Assembly (NCBI RefSeq): GCF_000801105.2
Contig: NC_079515.1
Location: 5,022,001-5,086,000 of the forward strand
Reading direction: 5' to 3'
DNA: 64,000 nt
Source: Raphanus sativus
Taxonomy: Eukaryota > Streptophyta > Magnoliopsida > Brassicales > Brassicaceae
Each line of letters starts with the position of its first letter. Position 1 is the stretch's first letter. Under the pieces are notes generated by a model. That model had not been told where the DNA came from and made no database searches. It was given only the letters and a program-made list of their open reading frames with translations. Positions 12,095 to 24,025 of this stretch are shown in pieces. Both the position numbers and the translations under genes were made by a program.

Positions 12095-14037
12095 TCAAGA
12101 ATCTTGAGGAGTCTCGAATCTAGTTGGTGTATCGATACCCGCCATACAACAAAGTCCACTGATGAGGATGAGAAGGAAAACGATTCCCTGCAAAAAGATA
12201 AAGAAAATCACAATGAGAAGAAAATCATAATCAGAGGCCTTTTTTTTTTCTTTAATAATGAAAGCAGATAGAATCATATTAGCTCTATCCTAATCAAAGT
12301 CTGTTAGATGAATGTTTGCAGCCAGTTTTGTGATGTTCACAAATGAAAACAGAAGCATAAACAAAGAGTGACTACTCTCACCACTAGTATGCCCTCCAAA
12401 AGCGATGACTTAAATTTGCAGAGTTCATCACAGGTTGTGGAAACACCAACGCTGCTGTTTCCTGTAGCGCTTTCAGCTAGAAACCTTTGGAGAGTTTTGT
12501 AAGATGTGTACCAATAAGGATCAGAAACATAAAGAGCTGTATATTTACTGCCAGATTGTTCTACAGAACTAACAAGTTCCGAAATGCTTTCACCTACACA
12601 ATAGAAGAAATTACTTAACTTCTTTGTTCTCGAGTATATATTATTTTTATGACATAATGATGTTTCCATTTTCCACTTACGCTCTGAATGTGAGTGGCCA
12701 GATTCACTAATTGATTCGGAACCCTCAGAACAGAGCACAACCAAGTCAGTTTCTCCTTCTTTTCTTGTTTCTTTTCTAGCAAACAAATGATCCTGTCAAT
12801 TTATATAAGGAGTGAATAACAGGGTTGACACCGTTGAGTAGGCATGGAGTTAGTGAAAAGGAAAACATAAAGAGCAATTCACATTACTTTGAAAGACTGC
12901 AAGTCTGATAGTTTCTGAACTGTTCCATCTTCAACAAAGCAAGAATCAGAGAAGACAATATTGCTGACTCCTACATTGCTAGGGCAAGCTTCTTTAAGCC
13001 CTGAAAGCAGTAAATTCTCCATCCTTTCTTCCTCTGGCGCAGCAATATATGGGAATGCCAATGAGAAGTTGGAAGCAGTGAACAGACTCTGCCCAAACAA
13101 AGATGTGGAGGTTGAAACAAAACAAGTTTATAATCTGTTATCTGCAGGCGATATGTTCCGAATAAAGGAAAAAATTGGACATACATTCAGTGTGTTAACA
13201 AGGGCAGGGTCCGAGTTCTTTTTGGAAGAAACATCAGAAGACAGTAACTGCAGGAGGAGGAGAACGTGAATATTAGAATTCGCAGGATAGAACAGAAGAT
13301 GCAGAAGAAAGACACTTCGTTTCTTGCAATACTAAAGACATTAGATTTCTTCACAGCATCACAACAAGAAACCAAAGATCCAAATGGGGTTCGTTTGTGA
13401 GGAAAGATCAAAACAATACTCCTACTGTCCTACATTATATTCAATCACACAACTTTGACATGATGGCTCTTTCATTAATAGATAACAAAGTAGTATTATT
13501 TACCTCTCTGCCGATGAACACAAGTGCAACGTCAACAGCTTGCTCAACTTTCTTGTCCGAGCACTAGAAGAAGAGAACCAAGTAAGATAGAGAAATGAAA
13601 TGATAGGAGCAAGAAGAAGAAGAAGATACCAGAAAGTTAGACCATCCTCCTTGAGTGAAAACAGAGCCTACTAGATCCTTCGCAGACATAACCTGATAGT
13701 TTACACCCTCATCCACTTCACCATTAACACGCCTGAAAATTTTGAGATTCAAATCAAACAAGTTCCAACACACGCACGCCAGATCATAACAGTTCACAAG
13801 TCTCTCAGGCTTTATCAAATTTAAATCAAAATATCTCCAAACACATACGAAAAAAGCAGAGATTTTTCTAAAATGTCAACGAGATGACACAAAGAGAAGT
13901 ATAAAGAGAGAGAGGATTTACTGGAGATGCGGAGACCAGAGGAAAGCAGGAACGGTATTGGCAGAAGTCAATCCAAATTCAATCGCAGATAGAGCCACCA
14001 AAAACGCCAGCACACCAATTCGCTGCATCTTCATCAT
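12095..14037 (-). CDS. type I single-pass membrane protein (At3g13410-like; resembles V-ATPase accessory Ac45/VOA1 architecture)
   Basis: Eight exons on the minus strand join in phase. Checked exons include 13922-14037, 13630-13732, 13504-13563 and the last, 12095-12187; the others lie at about 13200-13260, 12890-13095, 12680-12800 and 12400-12600. All use GT-AG introns. The product begins MMKMQRIGVLAFLVAL, a signal peptide, then a lumenal region (PAFLWSPHLQ, CSDKKVEQAVDVALVFIGRE, NIVFSDSCF). It ends with one membrane segment (GIVFLLILISGLCCMAGI) and a short tail TPTRFETPQDS. A large lumenal domain plus a C-terminal anchor is the layout of ATP6AP1/VOA1 proteins that help assemble the V-ATPase in the ER; that link is inferred from layout only. 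Synteny supports orthology to At3g13410. It lies head to head with the next gene, about 420 bp between start codons, so the promoter may be shared. Confidence 0.87.
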
Positions 14038-14453
14038 CTTCGTCGTCGAACAATCTTACCAGAGATCAAAAGAACAAGTCGAGATCGCTCCTCCTCCTTC
14101 CAGAAATAGATTTCAGAATCTCCGATCCTCACATAAGGAGAGGTCGACATGTAGAGAGCCAACGACGTCGTTTCGAATAATAATAATCAAATAACCGGTT
14201 TTGGTTTAGTTTTTGGGCCCAGGTCGGGCTTCTATATATATTTTTTAACGGCCCGAGTTTGAAGACACGGCTTCTCCCACTCCCTTGTTTGTAAGCTGTC
14301 ACTGAAACAAGAAACAGAAAACTTTCTCCAGCGAAGAATATAATTCCTTTCCTCTTCTCCAACGCGATCCCGCCCAAAGAATCATTCTCCATTCTCGATG
14401 AAGAGACGACATCGGAGTAACAACAACAACAAGTAAACGAGGAAGATTACAAG

Positions 14454-15855
14454 ATGCTTTGCGTTTCGCTGCGGAGTCGAATACATAATTGGCTTCGCGA
14501 CTATGTTAGGCTCCAATCCCTCGTCGTGATCCTTATTTACGCTCAGGTAAAATCCGTTTCGTTTTCCCTTTTTTGGTTCGTATCTGTTTGGGCCTTAGGG
14601 TTTTAAGACACTCAGGCTATATTAAATTAATTGGTTTTTCAGATAGGATGCGCGATGATTGGTTCACTAGGGGCATTGTACAACGGAGTCTTGCTGATCA
14701 ATTTGGCGATTGCCTTATTCGCGCTTGTGGCGATCGAGAGCAATAGCCAGAGTCTTGGCCGCACCTACGCTGCGCTTCTCTTCTGCGCCATTCTTCTTGA
14801 TATCTCATGGCTCATTCTCTTCTCCAGTGAGATTTGGTATTAAGAGCCTTTTTTGGCTTGTTTAATTTGCTCTATTGATTGGCTCTCATTATGTTTTGAT
14901 GATTAATTCTCTTTAATTGGTGTTGTCTATGCAGGAACATTTCATCTGAGATGTATAAAGCCTTTTACATCTTCTCTGTGAAACTCACCATGGCTATGGA
15001 AATCGCTGGGTTCATTGTGAGGCTATCTTCTTCTCTGTTGTGGTTTCAGATTTATAGGCTGGGAGCTTCCATTGTAGACACCTCTCTTCCCCGTCGATCA
15101 GATTCAGATTCGCAGAACAGCTTTGTGGATCCTCCCACTTTAGGTAGCCAGCAGCGTTCACGTGATCCTGATTTACGAACTAGCTTATTAGAGCCTTCTG
15201 CTACATCTCAGCACCGTTCTGATGAAATCTTGGATGACTCTATCGAGGGACTAGCCTACCAGTTTCCTCCATGTGATGGTGGCGGCCAAAACAATATCTC
15301 TTCACCCAAGGCAATACATGTATGCTCTAGCTCTTGATCTCAAAACTTGTTTATGCACTCTTTATCGTTTAACTACTCACTTATTGTGGGGTTATACAGT
15401 CAGGTTTCCCTGATGTGGATCTTAAATCCTTTTGTAAAGAGAGATCTGACCCTGTATTAACAAACTTGAAGCTTTAGTGGATGCGGCTAGGGATGAACTA
15501 ACTAGAGAAAGCCTATTGCATTTTGGCCCTTCGGCACTCTTACTTAGATGCAATATGTTTGCCACAAACAAACAAGACCACCACCCTTTGCCTTGATATT
15601 GTGATGTTTCTTTTGTCATAGTACTCTAAAACGTAACATGTCATAGCAAGGATTTCATCTTTTTTTTTCTTTTTTTTTTGGTCAAAGCAAGGATTTCATC
15701 CTATGGTATCCTTTTTGTAGGTGATTAAACATCATTCAGCTGAAAACATTTTCGGAGGATCGCAACTATCAGCTGCAGAAGCCTCTCGACATAAGTCTCC
15801 ACTATCCAGATCCTTGGAGTCCCTTGATTTTAGTCTCCATCGATTCAAACATTAA
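14454..15855 (+). CDS. small multi-spanning membrane protein (At3g13420-like), function unknown
   Basis: Exon 1 (14454-14546) encodes a basic N-terminus, exon 2 (14643-14836) carries hydrophobic segments (IGCAMIGSLGALYNGVLLIN; LLFCAILLDISWLILF), and exon 3 (14935 to about 15319) holds a further segment (FIVRLSSSLLWFQIYRLG) and then a polar Ser-rich tail. About four membrane segments are expected, a layout like AT1 receptor-associated proteins, but I do not recognise a function. The C-terminal end is ambiguous. Exon 3 can join in frame directly to 15721-15855, or pass through a small exon at about 15400-15434 and then use a downstream acceptor inside the last exon; both give the same final residues SLESLDFSLHRFKH. 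Reading through the middle exon would instead stop at 15477. Confidence 0.8.
15645..15700 (-). repeat. micro-retroposon: poly-T filler between 15-bp direct repeats, in an intron
   Basis: AGCAAGGATTTCATC occurs at 15645-15659 and 15686-15700. The 26-base filler is T9-C-T10 then GGTCAA; on the minus strand it is TTGACC plus an interrupted poly(A). It lies in the last intron of the At3g13420-like gene, just upstream of the final acceptor, and could strengthen the polypyrimidine tract. Confidence 0.7.
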
Positions 15856-17202
15856 ATGATCGTGACCGGTATGTTACTACGCCTTGTCTCTTGATAGATT
15901 TTCTTTCCAGACACCACATTTATATATTAGATTAGACATAGAAAGAAAGCTTTGTGCCCTTTACTAGTGAATCTGTTGCTTGTGTTCGTAAATTTATATT
16001 CCTACTTACAAGCATTGCTCTTCGATTGCCTGGCGAGTTTCCAACTCCTTGTGTCACTTTTGCAGGCTTGCACCAGAAACACAACACAACTCTTGACTCA
16101 GAGCAAATTCATTCAACAATCTAAGGGGGCCATTATAATTGTTTTCAATTTGAAGAATCCAGATAGGAAATTTAGATGTTGGGTGACAAAGTAAGAACCG
16201 TCTTTTACTTGTCTTTTTTCATCATTCATTTTTACTGTATAGATCTGGGTTTGACATAATGAACTCGGAATGTACATGAGCCATTCTTTTCTGTACATAT
16301 GGAGAAGTACATTCTTTTGAGGGTGCATTGGAGGATTAGTAATAAATTTCTTCTCCTTTTCATCCATACATTTGGTATTCGTCCTAGTTTTTTTTTTTTC
16401 AAGTTAATGCAGTTGAGCAAAATGTTAAGACCTAAAACCATATATTGAGATAATTGAGGTGAGGTCATGAACATGATTGTAATTTGTATGTGGTATGAAA
16501 CTATTTCAAAATCCGTACGAGGATACAAGGAAGAAGCTTCATTACATATGTGCCATATGGAATTGCAGCAAACCGAACCAAAACAAAACTAAATCAGATT
16601 TACGGATTTGCTGTGAACCACTAGCCCATGTAAAAAACTATTTTAGATAATTGGGCCTAGTAAATAAATGAGAAGATGTCGTGCGCACATTGACCTAAAA
16701 TCTAAAACTTATCCACGTCTTAATAAAATCCGATTATTTTAGATTTGAAGTAATTTATGAAAAGGGGTTAATAGTCTGCGTGGATCTTCAGCCGTTTCAG
16801 ACACATTACCCAGAAATTTCGAAGCTGAGAAATTGTTTTGTTCTTTGGGTTCCCTCGTGCTTATTATCCTCTAGTCTCTGTCCCTTTGAATATTCATACG
16901 ACGACGCGTGATTCTGGTTTTGAATAGGTAAGTTAAATAAACCCTATTCCCCTTCCTCTTAATTTTCAGTTTCGTTTTTCGTATCCTCTGTTATTCGATT
17001 GTTCTCGTTTGAAATCTCCATTTTATACATGTCTTCGGAGATTTAGTGTTAATGAAACGATCTCGAGATTACTTTCCTGTTTTTTCTTCCAATTGATTGA
17101 CTTTCGGCTGATGATAATAAAATAAAAATCTGGCTGGTTTGGTCAAATCTCTGATTCTAGGGTTCTATCGTTAAATCTAAGCGTGTTTAATTTGACTTAT
17201 GA
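15856..17202. other. 3' UTR region of the previous gene and 5' leader of the RING gene
   Basis: No separate gene recognised. The 5' leader of the RING gene seems to contain an intron, with a donor at about 16929 (AG|GTAAGT-like) and an acceptor near 17160 (TTCTAG). Confidence 0.45.
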
Positions 17203-18204
17203 ATGAGCCAGATAGGATCAGCTGCTATGGATGATGCAACCGCGATTAGTTATTGGTGTCACATGTGCTCTCGATCCGTGAATCCAGTCATCGAAGGCGA
17301 GATAATCAACTGCAACTTGTGCCAAGGCGGATTCGTGGAAGAAATGGACGAAACTCCAGATCAGGCCGTCACCGACGATGATCATCCTCACCAGGCTGCT
17401 GAGTCTCTCTGGGCTCCGATCTTGCTCGGGATGATGAACGATCATGATCAGAATCAGAGAGCTTCACAATCTAATCTCGAAGATGATAGTGATGATGATG
17501 ATGGTGGCGGCGACGATGATGGTGAGAACAATGATGGAGAGTTTGATTTGGAACGGCACCTGGAAGAGATCATGAGGAGGAGGAGGAGACACTCGGCTGC
17601 GATACTCGATCTTCTCCAAGGGATCCGGGCCGGGTTATCGGTTGAATCCGAGAACAACGGCGAGGATAGTAATAATAATAATAATAATAATAATCAGGAC
17701 AGCGAGCTCGTTGTTTTGATCAACTCCTTTAACCAGAGGATCAGGATTCAAGACTCCGGTGTGGACGCGAGCTCTGTCCCGTCTGGATCTTTGGGTGATT
17801 ATTTCATCGGACCCGGGTTCGAGACGCTGCTTCAGCGTCTGGCTGAGAACGATCCCAACAACAGGTACGGGACGCCTCCCGCGACGAAGGAGGCTGTTGA
17901 GTCGTTGGAGACGGTTAAAGTGGTGGGAGAGGAGGGTTTGGTGGTGCAGTGTAGTGTGTGTTTGGATGATTTTGAGATTGGTGTGGAGGCGAAAGAGATG
18001 CCTTGTAAGCATAAGTTTCACAGCGAGTGTTTGCTGCCGTGGCTTGAGCTTCATAGCTCGTGCCCTGTGTGTAGGTATCTGCTTCCCGCGGGGGATGATG
18101 ATGGTGAGACGAAGACTGATGCGGAGACGTCGAGTAATGTTTCTATGGAGAACAATGGAACATCGGTGGACTCGGGTTCGAACAACCCGTCGGTTAATGA
18201 TTAA
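17203..18204 (+). CDS. RING-H2 E3 ubiquitin ligase with N-terminal zinc ribbon (At3g13430-like)
   Basis: A single coding exon of 333 residues. The N-terminus holds a zinc ribbon (YWCHMCSRSVNPV ... CNLCQGGFVEEM) typical of plant RING proteins of the RNF126/BCA2 type. The middle is very acidic and repetitive (DDSDDDDGGGDDDGEN; then an Asn run from an AAT microsatellite near 17670). The C-terminal RING-H2 has the full C3H2C3 ligand set: CSVCLDDF, CKHKFHSECLLPWL, SCPVC. Such proteins transfer ubiquitin from an E2 to substrates, probably in the cytosol or nucleus; the substrate is unknown. ATG at 17227 (MDDATAISYW) is an alternative start just before the conserved zinc ribbon and may be the real one. 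Synteny supports the orthology. Confidence 0.92.
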   Translation: MSQIGSAAMDDATAISYWCHMCSRSVNPVIEGEIINCNLCQGGFVEEMDETPDQAVTDDDHPHQAAESLWAPILLGMMNDHDQNQRASQSNLEDDSDDDDGGGDDDGENNDGEFDLERHLEEIMRRRRRHSAAILDLLQGIRAGLSVESENNGEDSNNNNNNNNQDSELVVLINSFNQRIRIQDSGVDASSVPSGSLGDYFIGPGFETLLQRLAENDPNNRYGTPPATKEAVESLETVKVVGEEGLVVQCSVCLDDFEIGVEAKEMPCKHKFHSECLLPWLELHSSCPVCRYLLPAGDDDGETKTDAETSSNVSMENNGTSVDSGSNNPSVND

Positions 18205-19235
18205 GGGGTTAGAAGGTGAGGGGGTCAGTCAGGTTTGGTGGAAGTGTTTGTGATTAGTTTTACTGTTATACATGGTAATGTTGAATGTTATCTGGCTGCT
18301 GCAGTACATAGTTTTCTCTCAGGTTTTGTTGAAAGTGGATTTGAATTTCTAAGTCTTTTTTTGTTCGACTTTTATTTTTTTCAATTTCGTTCTGATTGTT
18401 TCAAGTTTTCTGATCCGATTAGTTCATTACTATAGAAACCAGAGCATTAAAATGGAATATAAAATAGCTAACTTATGCATTTAGTTGATTTATTTGAGCA
18501 CAAGACTTGATCTTGTCCTACTCTATGTAACGATTGCTTCAAAGCTCTTCACGCGGTAATTTGGAAACCTTAAAGCTCTTTTGAACTACCATGTAAAATT
18601 ATAAGAAAAATGTGAAAGAGTGTAGATAACTCGATATCTTTATAACCATTTGAACCTTAGTCAACTGATTGACATGATGCAAGAACACAACTGTAAAAGT
18701 TTTATCTTAAACAAGTTCAATTATGGGCCTTCGGCCCACTGTTATTGCTATTTATCAACCATCAACTTAAGGGCGTTCGACCAAAGTATAAGCTACGGCC
18801 CCGTTGGAATGTTTGAATAATGTTATTTTGGGGCTAAAGTGTAATTATTGAGAGTGAAAGGCAGGTTTTCAATTTTCTTTGGTATGCCTCACTCGCCGTC
18901 GCCGTAGCCTCCTTATTCGTGGAGATCTATCGTCTGTAGATTTTCTCTACTGCTCTTAACAAGTTGACCAAATTGAAGCTTTTAAAGACTACCAAAGACA
19001 ATCTTGATTCTTCAGTAGGTAACTCTCTGTCTTACTATGTATCAAAGATCTCACGTCTTACTAGCACTGCGAGAGAAGTCTACCTTTCTTTTTAGGAAGA
19101 GCCCATCGTTATTCTCACAGATTGATTGTATACATGTTTCTAATGATTTCGCTTAGAGAATCTCTGTGTAAAAATCTTGTTTATTTTTGTGACACATTGA
19201 ACACACATTCTCAATGTTATTTATTGTAGGCTTCC
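18205..19235. other. intergenic: 3' UTR of the RING gene and 5' leader of the methyltransferase gene
   Basis: No gene recognised. There is a perfect GGGCC-TTC-GGCCC hairpin near 18724. The 5' leader of the next gene has a probable intron, with a donor near 19018 (GTAACT) and an acceptor just before 19230 (TTATTGTAG). Confidence 0.45.
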
Positions 19236-19997
19236 ATGTCTGAGAAGCCACCACCAGAAATCGCTGACATCATGCGCGTAAGCTCGCATCGCGAGGTCTA
19301 CGAACCATGCGATGATTCATTCGCTCTAGTCGACGCACTACTCGCCGACCAAACCAACCTTCTAAACCACAACCCAAACCTCTGTATGGAGATCGGATGC
19401 GGAAGCGGATACGTCATCACCTCACTCATCCTCCTCCTCAAACCAAAACTCCCCAACAACAACGTCCACTACCTAGCCACCGACACAAACCCTCTCGCCG
19501 CACGCGTGACGACCGAAACTCTGGAAGCACACGGAGTCGAAGCCGACGTTATCTGCACAGACATAGCTTCCTGTCTCGAGACGAGACTCGCCGGGTCCGT
19601 GGACGTGATCGTGGTGAACCCTCCTTACGTTCCCACGCCTGAGTACGAGGTCGGTATGGAAGGTATAGCCTCTGCTTGGGCAGGAGGGGAGAACGGGAGG
19701 AGTGTTATCGATAGGATGTTGCCTGTGGTTGATCGGTTGCTTTCGGAGAAGGGTTGGTTCTACTTGGTGACGTTGACTTCGAACTACCCGTCGGAGATTT
19801 GTCTGATGATGAGGAAGAGAGGCTACGCGTGGAGGATCATGGTTCAGAGGTCGACAGAGGAGGAGAATCTCGTTATCCTCAAGTTCTGGAGGGATAGAGA
19901 CGAGGAGAGCTTGGAGAAGGAGGCGTCATCATCAGCTTCGTTTGCGTCCGAGTTTTCGAGATCTTTATCATCCTTTATGGAGAAACAACAGCGGTGA
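19236..19997 (+). CDS. HemK2/MTQ2-type protein methyltransferase (At3g13440-like)
   Basis: A single coding exon of 253 residues, the usual length for eukaryotic HEMK2/N6AMT1/Mtq2 enzymes. The SAM-binding motif I reads MEIGCGSGYV (about residues 51-60) and the catalytic motif is VNPPYVPTPEYEVG. NPPY with this spacing marks glutamine N5-methyltransferases; the family methylates the GGQ glutamine of release factor eRF1 together with a Trm112 partner, in the cytosol. That activity is inferred from the family. The C-terminus has an acidic, Ser-rich tail (DRDEESLEKEASSSASFASE) that may be plant specific. The start follows a plausible 5' UTR intron acceptor by a few bases, and no earlier in-frame ATG is likely. 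Confidence 0.92.
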   Translation: MSEKPPPEIADIMRVSSHREVYEPCDDSFALVDALLADQTNLLNHNPNLCMEIGCGSGYVITSLILLLKPKLPNNNVHYLATDTNPLAARVTTETLEAHGVEADVICTDIASCLETRLAGSVDVIVVNPPYVPTPEYEVGMEGIASAWAGGENGRSVIDRMLPVVDRLLSEKGWFYLVTLTSNYPSEICLMMRKRGYAWRIMVQRSTEEENLVILKFWRDRDEESLEKEASSSASFASEFSRSLSSFMEKQQR

Positions 19998-20882
19998 ACT
20001 TGATCTTTGTTAACAAGAAACTTGTAATGTTGTTTGCAAAACACTCCTTTGAAGTGTTATAAAAACCCGGTTTTGTGTTGGTTTAGTGGAATCTATTTTA
20101 CAAAAGCCGAATTAAACCAAAAATCACCGTCTGTTAACGCCTATCTTCGAGTACTGACGTGGCATAATAACAGTGGACGTTCGCGTAAATAAAAGCGCGA
20201 GGGCCGTTGTTATAGAATTCTTCTGTGAATTTCCCGAAGTACCCTTATTATTACAAGACGACCAGGGGTAGATTAGGCAAATATATATACCCTATAAATA
20301 TCCACGAGCTAACCAATCCCAAAACGCAACCGATAGCCTCTTTCCTCACAGATCTAAAAGACTTCCCCTCCCTCGTTCATACATACATAAGAGAGAAACG
20401 AAAAGAGAGCCAAATCACTCTCCCTTCCTTCCTTTATATATAAACAACAACCCATTTTACAAATCTTTTTCCCTCCCCCAATCCTCTCAGATCTGTATAT
20501 AAAAGCCTCACCATCTCTGCAAAATCTCATCTGCACGAAACCCTAGATTTCGTGTCCGAATCTCTAAAAGGTCTTTACCATTTCCCTGGGTTAAATTGGT
20601 CGGAAATGATTGTTTTGTAACCTCTTCTGTGATAAACCTGTTCTATTTGAATCATATTATTTTCATAGTTAGATAAAAAAAAATATGTCGTTGCTTTGAA
20701 GATGAATCGAAAATCCGGTTTATACCGGTTATTGAATAAACCAAACTGGATTTTAGGATGATCGACTTTGTTTCTGGTCAGCTTGGACCATCTAATAGTG
20801 GGGTGTATTATCTTGTCTGAGTCTTGATTTTAGTTTGATGTATACATCTTGTTTTTTTTTATTTGTGTAATTTTTTAGGCAA
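19998..20882. other. TBP1 promoter and 5' leader
   Basis: About 0.5 kb of promoter followed by a leader with a probable 5' UTR intron (donor near 20570, acceptor near 20879). No other gene seen. Confidence 0.45.
20496..20505 (+). promoter_or_regulatory. TATA box of the TBP gene
   Basis: TATATAAAAG lies upstream of a leader that begins about 25-30 bp later. It is a near-consensus TATA box in front of the gene that encodes TATA-binding protein. Confidence 0.6.
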
Positions 20883-22158
20883 ATGACAGATCAAGGATTG
20901 GAAGGGAGTAATCCAGTGGACCTAGTCGAGCATCCTTCTGGGATCGTTCCCACCCTACAGTGAGTCTCTTATGATTTTTTTTTAAAATGTTTTGATATGA
21001 CTATTATCTCATCGGTGGACTGACGTTTTGTTTTCTGCAGAAACATTGTCTCAACGGTGAACTTGGACTGCAAACTAGATCTCAAAGCCATAGCTCTCCA
21101 AGCTCGTAATGCTGAATACAATCCCAAGGTTTTGAAGAAGTGGTGGTGTTACTGATTAATTATGACTTTGAGAGATATTATTATATGGTACTTGCAAAAG
21201 CTAATTGGCTATATAACCCATGTTTCAGCGTTTTGCTGCTGTGATCATGCGGATTAGAGAGCCCAAGACCACTGCATTAATTTTTGCCTCTGGTAAAATG
21301 GTTAGTCATATCTTGATGGCTATTTTCTTTCCTAATGTCTTTATAACATTCAAATTTCATTTAAGATTTGCTTTGGTATTCACTTGTGAATCTGGCGTCT
21401 ATTCTCTGATGTAGGTCTGTACTGGAGCCAAGAGTGAATACTTTTCAAAGATGGCTGCAAGAAAGGTAGTTCCCCTTCTGTTTTGTTCAATTCCTTATAG
21501 GATACTCAATGGTGTATACTACTAATAAGGAGATGTTTTGATTGTTTAGTATGCTCGGATTGTCCAAAAGCTTGGGTTTCCTGCAAAGTTCAAGGTACCT
21601 AGATTTATTGACATTATTTTTTTCTTTACTAGATAGTAGATATATTGATATGGTTACATTGTCCTGCAGGATTTCAAGATTCAGAATATAGTAGGTTCTT
21701 GTGATGTCAAGTTCCCTATCAGACTTGAAGGTCTTGCATACTCTCACGCCGCTTTCTCTAGTGTAAGTGTGATCTGAACACCTTTTGCAACCTTCCTTCT
21801 CATTGTTTTGAACTTAATAATCAAGCTGATTGTTGTATCTCTCTCATATTGATGTTTCCAGTACGAGCCTGAGTTGTTTCCGGGGCTGATCTACAGGATG
21901 AAAGTGCCTAAGATTGTCCTACTAATTTTTGTGTCTGGCAAGATAGTCATCACTGGAGCCAAGGTAAATATCTCACTCTCTCTTTAGGTTTATTTTATTT
22001 TATTATTGTCCCCCGAGAAATGCATGATTTGTCTCTCGCTAGCTCCTCTGATAAAAAAAATCCTGAGCTCCATTCACTACTAGATGAGAGAGGAGACCTA
22101 TAAAGCCTTTGAGAATATATACCCGGTCCTCACGGAGTTCAGGAAGATCCAACAATAG
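20883..22158 (+). CDS. TBP1: TATA-box-binding protein (TBP), general transcription factor IID subunit
   Basis: Eight short exons join in phase: 20883-20959, 21041-21128, 21229-21300, 21415-21465, 21550-21594, 21670-21762, 21862-21963 and 22084-22158, all with GT-AG introns. The product is about 200 residues, the standard plant TBP length. The start [20 protein letters not shown] and the two direct repeats of the saddle domain ([18 protein letters not shown] / [35 protein letters not shown] / [15 protein letters not shown]) are complete, including the DNA-intercalating phenylalanines (YEPELFPG). It nucleates pre-initiation complexes in the nucleus for Pol II and also serves Pol I and III. Arabidopsis has TBP1 and TBP2; synteny says TBP1 (At3g13445). 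Confidence 0.96.
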
Positions 22159-23877
22159 TAAGTAATGGTTGATGTTTCCAACATCTACTTGGATGGATCT
22201 AATTGTTATGTTTATCTTTTATCAGAGTCGCAGGTTTGTTCGTTGTGGTTCTTTTAGCACCTTGGAGCTGCTTAACTTGCTGAGAATTTTGTCCTTGAAC
22301 AAAGGGCTCTCGAAGTTGCCAGATTCTTCTTACTTTTGTATTACTGTTTAAGATTCTAATAGAACATTTGTAAATACTCAAATGGAGACAAATTTTCTGT
22401 TGTTTTTCTCCTCCAAGATCTATTCACACGTTTAAAAGTACAAACTCATGCAGCATCATAGTCTTGTTTTTATCATCCAAGATTCTAAACAGAGTTGGGG
22501 ACTTTCAAGATCATAGATGAAATATATAAAGTGATGATGATAGAATATAATACCCATCGAATATCTATAGACATACAGTATAGACAGACAACAGCAATGA
22601 ACCTTGCCTCGTTATTGGTTGGCTAGTAACCTATTAGTGACTTGTTACTAGTTATTGCTTGGGCTATCTCGAAGAGTGGAACCTCAAGGCATTGGAGGTA
22701 GTTTGACTTTGACCAAACTGAGTAACAGTGTAAGGAAGAGGTTCATGTCTCTATTTTCTGGCCAACTAATGGAAGTATTTGCAGACAATGGCCTCTGTGA
22801 TCACAGCTCCATATTCACTTCATGTATGCCTGAAAATCCTGCAATTTTGGAATTAACAGACATCTTGTCTCTAAAAGAAGGATTTCTGATGAATCTTTTA
22901 CACAAAAAATAAATGGAAAGAAAGAGATTAGACTCTCATAACACATCATGGACATGGTGATAAAATCTGTATGGAAAAAATGGCGAGTTTTGAAGACCTA
23001 GCTCACAAGTATTGATGAGTTGGAAAAATAAACACTCAAGTATTGTAGAAATGTTTTTAGTCTCAGTGAGGTTGCTGGAGCTCTCTAGATAAAAGAACAG
23101 AAGACTGATTGCAACTAGAAGATCTACTAGGCTGGGCGTTTGAGTGTGAGAGGAGGAAGGCTTGAGAGGAATGACTGTCTAGATATAGGGATCCAGAACC
23201 AAGTCTAGAACAAAGATAACTGTACCATCTGCTGGTTCCGCAAGAAAAAAAGGTTCGTGGTTTAAAAAAAAGATGGCTATACCAGGAAGAAGTGAATGGA
23301 CGAGGTATAACTGCTGGTATCAAAGCTGATGCTTTAAGTATGTCTGACTAGTTTCCTCTCAGGATCTGTTGGTTTTGGACTCCCGTATGCAACTCATGAC
23401 TTCAAAAAAGTAACAGTTCGTTGTTTTATCAGAATACTGAGAGGAACCAGATGTTACTGGGGAAAGCAATGCGTTGCCGGCTTTCAAATACGGCTTGTTT
23501 GTCGGAAACATTATGGAAGGGACGTCGCCCGTAGATGTTATTCGTTTAGCTCCATTGCGAGGTCCGGCCACATGGTTATTCTTTTGAGAAGCCGATGATT
23601 TCGCTCAGCTTAGTTTAGCTTAGCACGTGTCGCTAGGTTTATATGCTTTTTGTATGTAGTCCAAATTATATCGAACATGACACTCTGTCTAATTTGACAT
23701 CATTGAATTAAACAATCTCGAATTATTAAAACTTCCATCATATCATTAGAGTTGGACTCTTGACTAGATTTTCTTGTAGAATTTAACGTTAGTATCTTAG
23801 AAGCGTCAAGTCTTCTACTCCATCTTTACAACAAAAAAGGTCAAAATGTTAACCATCTCTTTTTGTATAACGTTAAC
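22159..23877. other. intergenic, position where a DIN4/BCKDH E1-beta gene would be expected
   Basis: Several short open frames on both strands (for example 22655-22912) match nothing I recognise. In Arabidopsis the BCKDH E1-beta gene (DIN4, At3g13450) sits between TBP1 and ECT2. I could not find any E1-beta exon here or in the rest of the 22-33 kb interval. A TGGTATCAAAGC stretch near 23312 resembles a retrotransposon primer-binding site but has no LTR next to it. Confidence 0.45.
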
Positions 23878-24025
23878 GTAATATGTACTTTTTTTATAAA
23901 TTAGTTAAAAAATCTTATTGATAAATGGTTGGTCATAAGATTGATAAAAAATCCTTTTTAACTAATCTTGGCGCAAGTGAACCATTAATCCTTTTTTAAC
24001 TAATTTATAAAAAAATACATATTAC
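23878..24025. mobile_element. foldback MITE, 148 bp, about 35-bp arms
   Basis: The left arm GTAATATGTACTTTTTTTAT continues into AAATTAGTTAAAAAA and is mirrored at the right arm (TTTTTTAACTAATTTAT then AAAAAAATACATATTAC) with about two differences. Such near-perfect hairpins are typical of small AT-rich MITEs. No clear target duplication was identified, so the class is not assigned. Confidence 0.5.

Noticed and set aside
22655..22912. 85-codon open frame after TBP1
   Set aside because: No recognisable domain, signal peptide or synteny support; length is within chance.
23300..23330. TGGTATCAAAGC resembling a retrotransposon primer-binding site
   Set aside because: No LTR pair, target duplication or polyprotein remnant was seen next to it.
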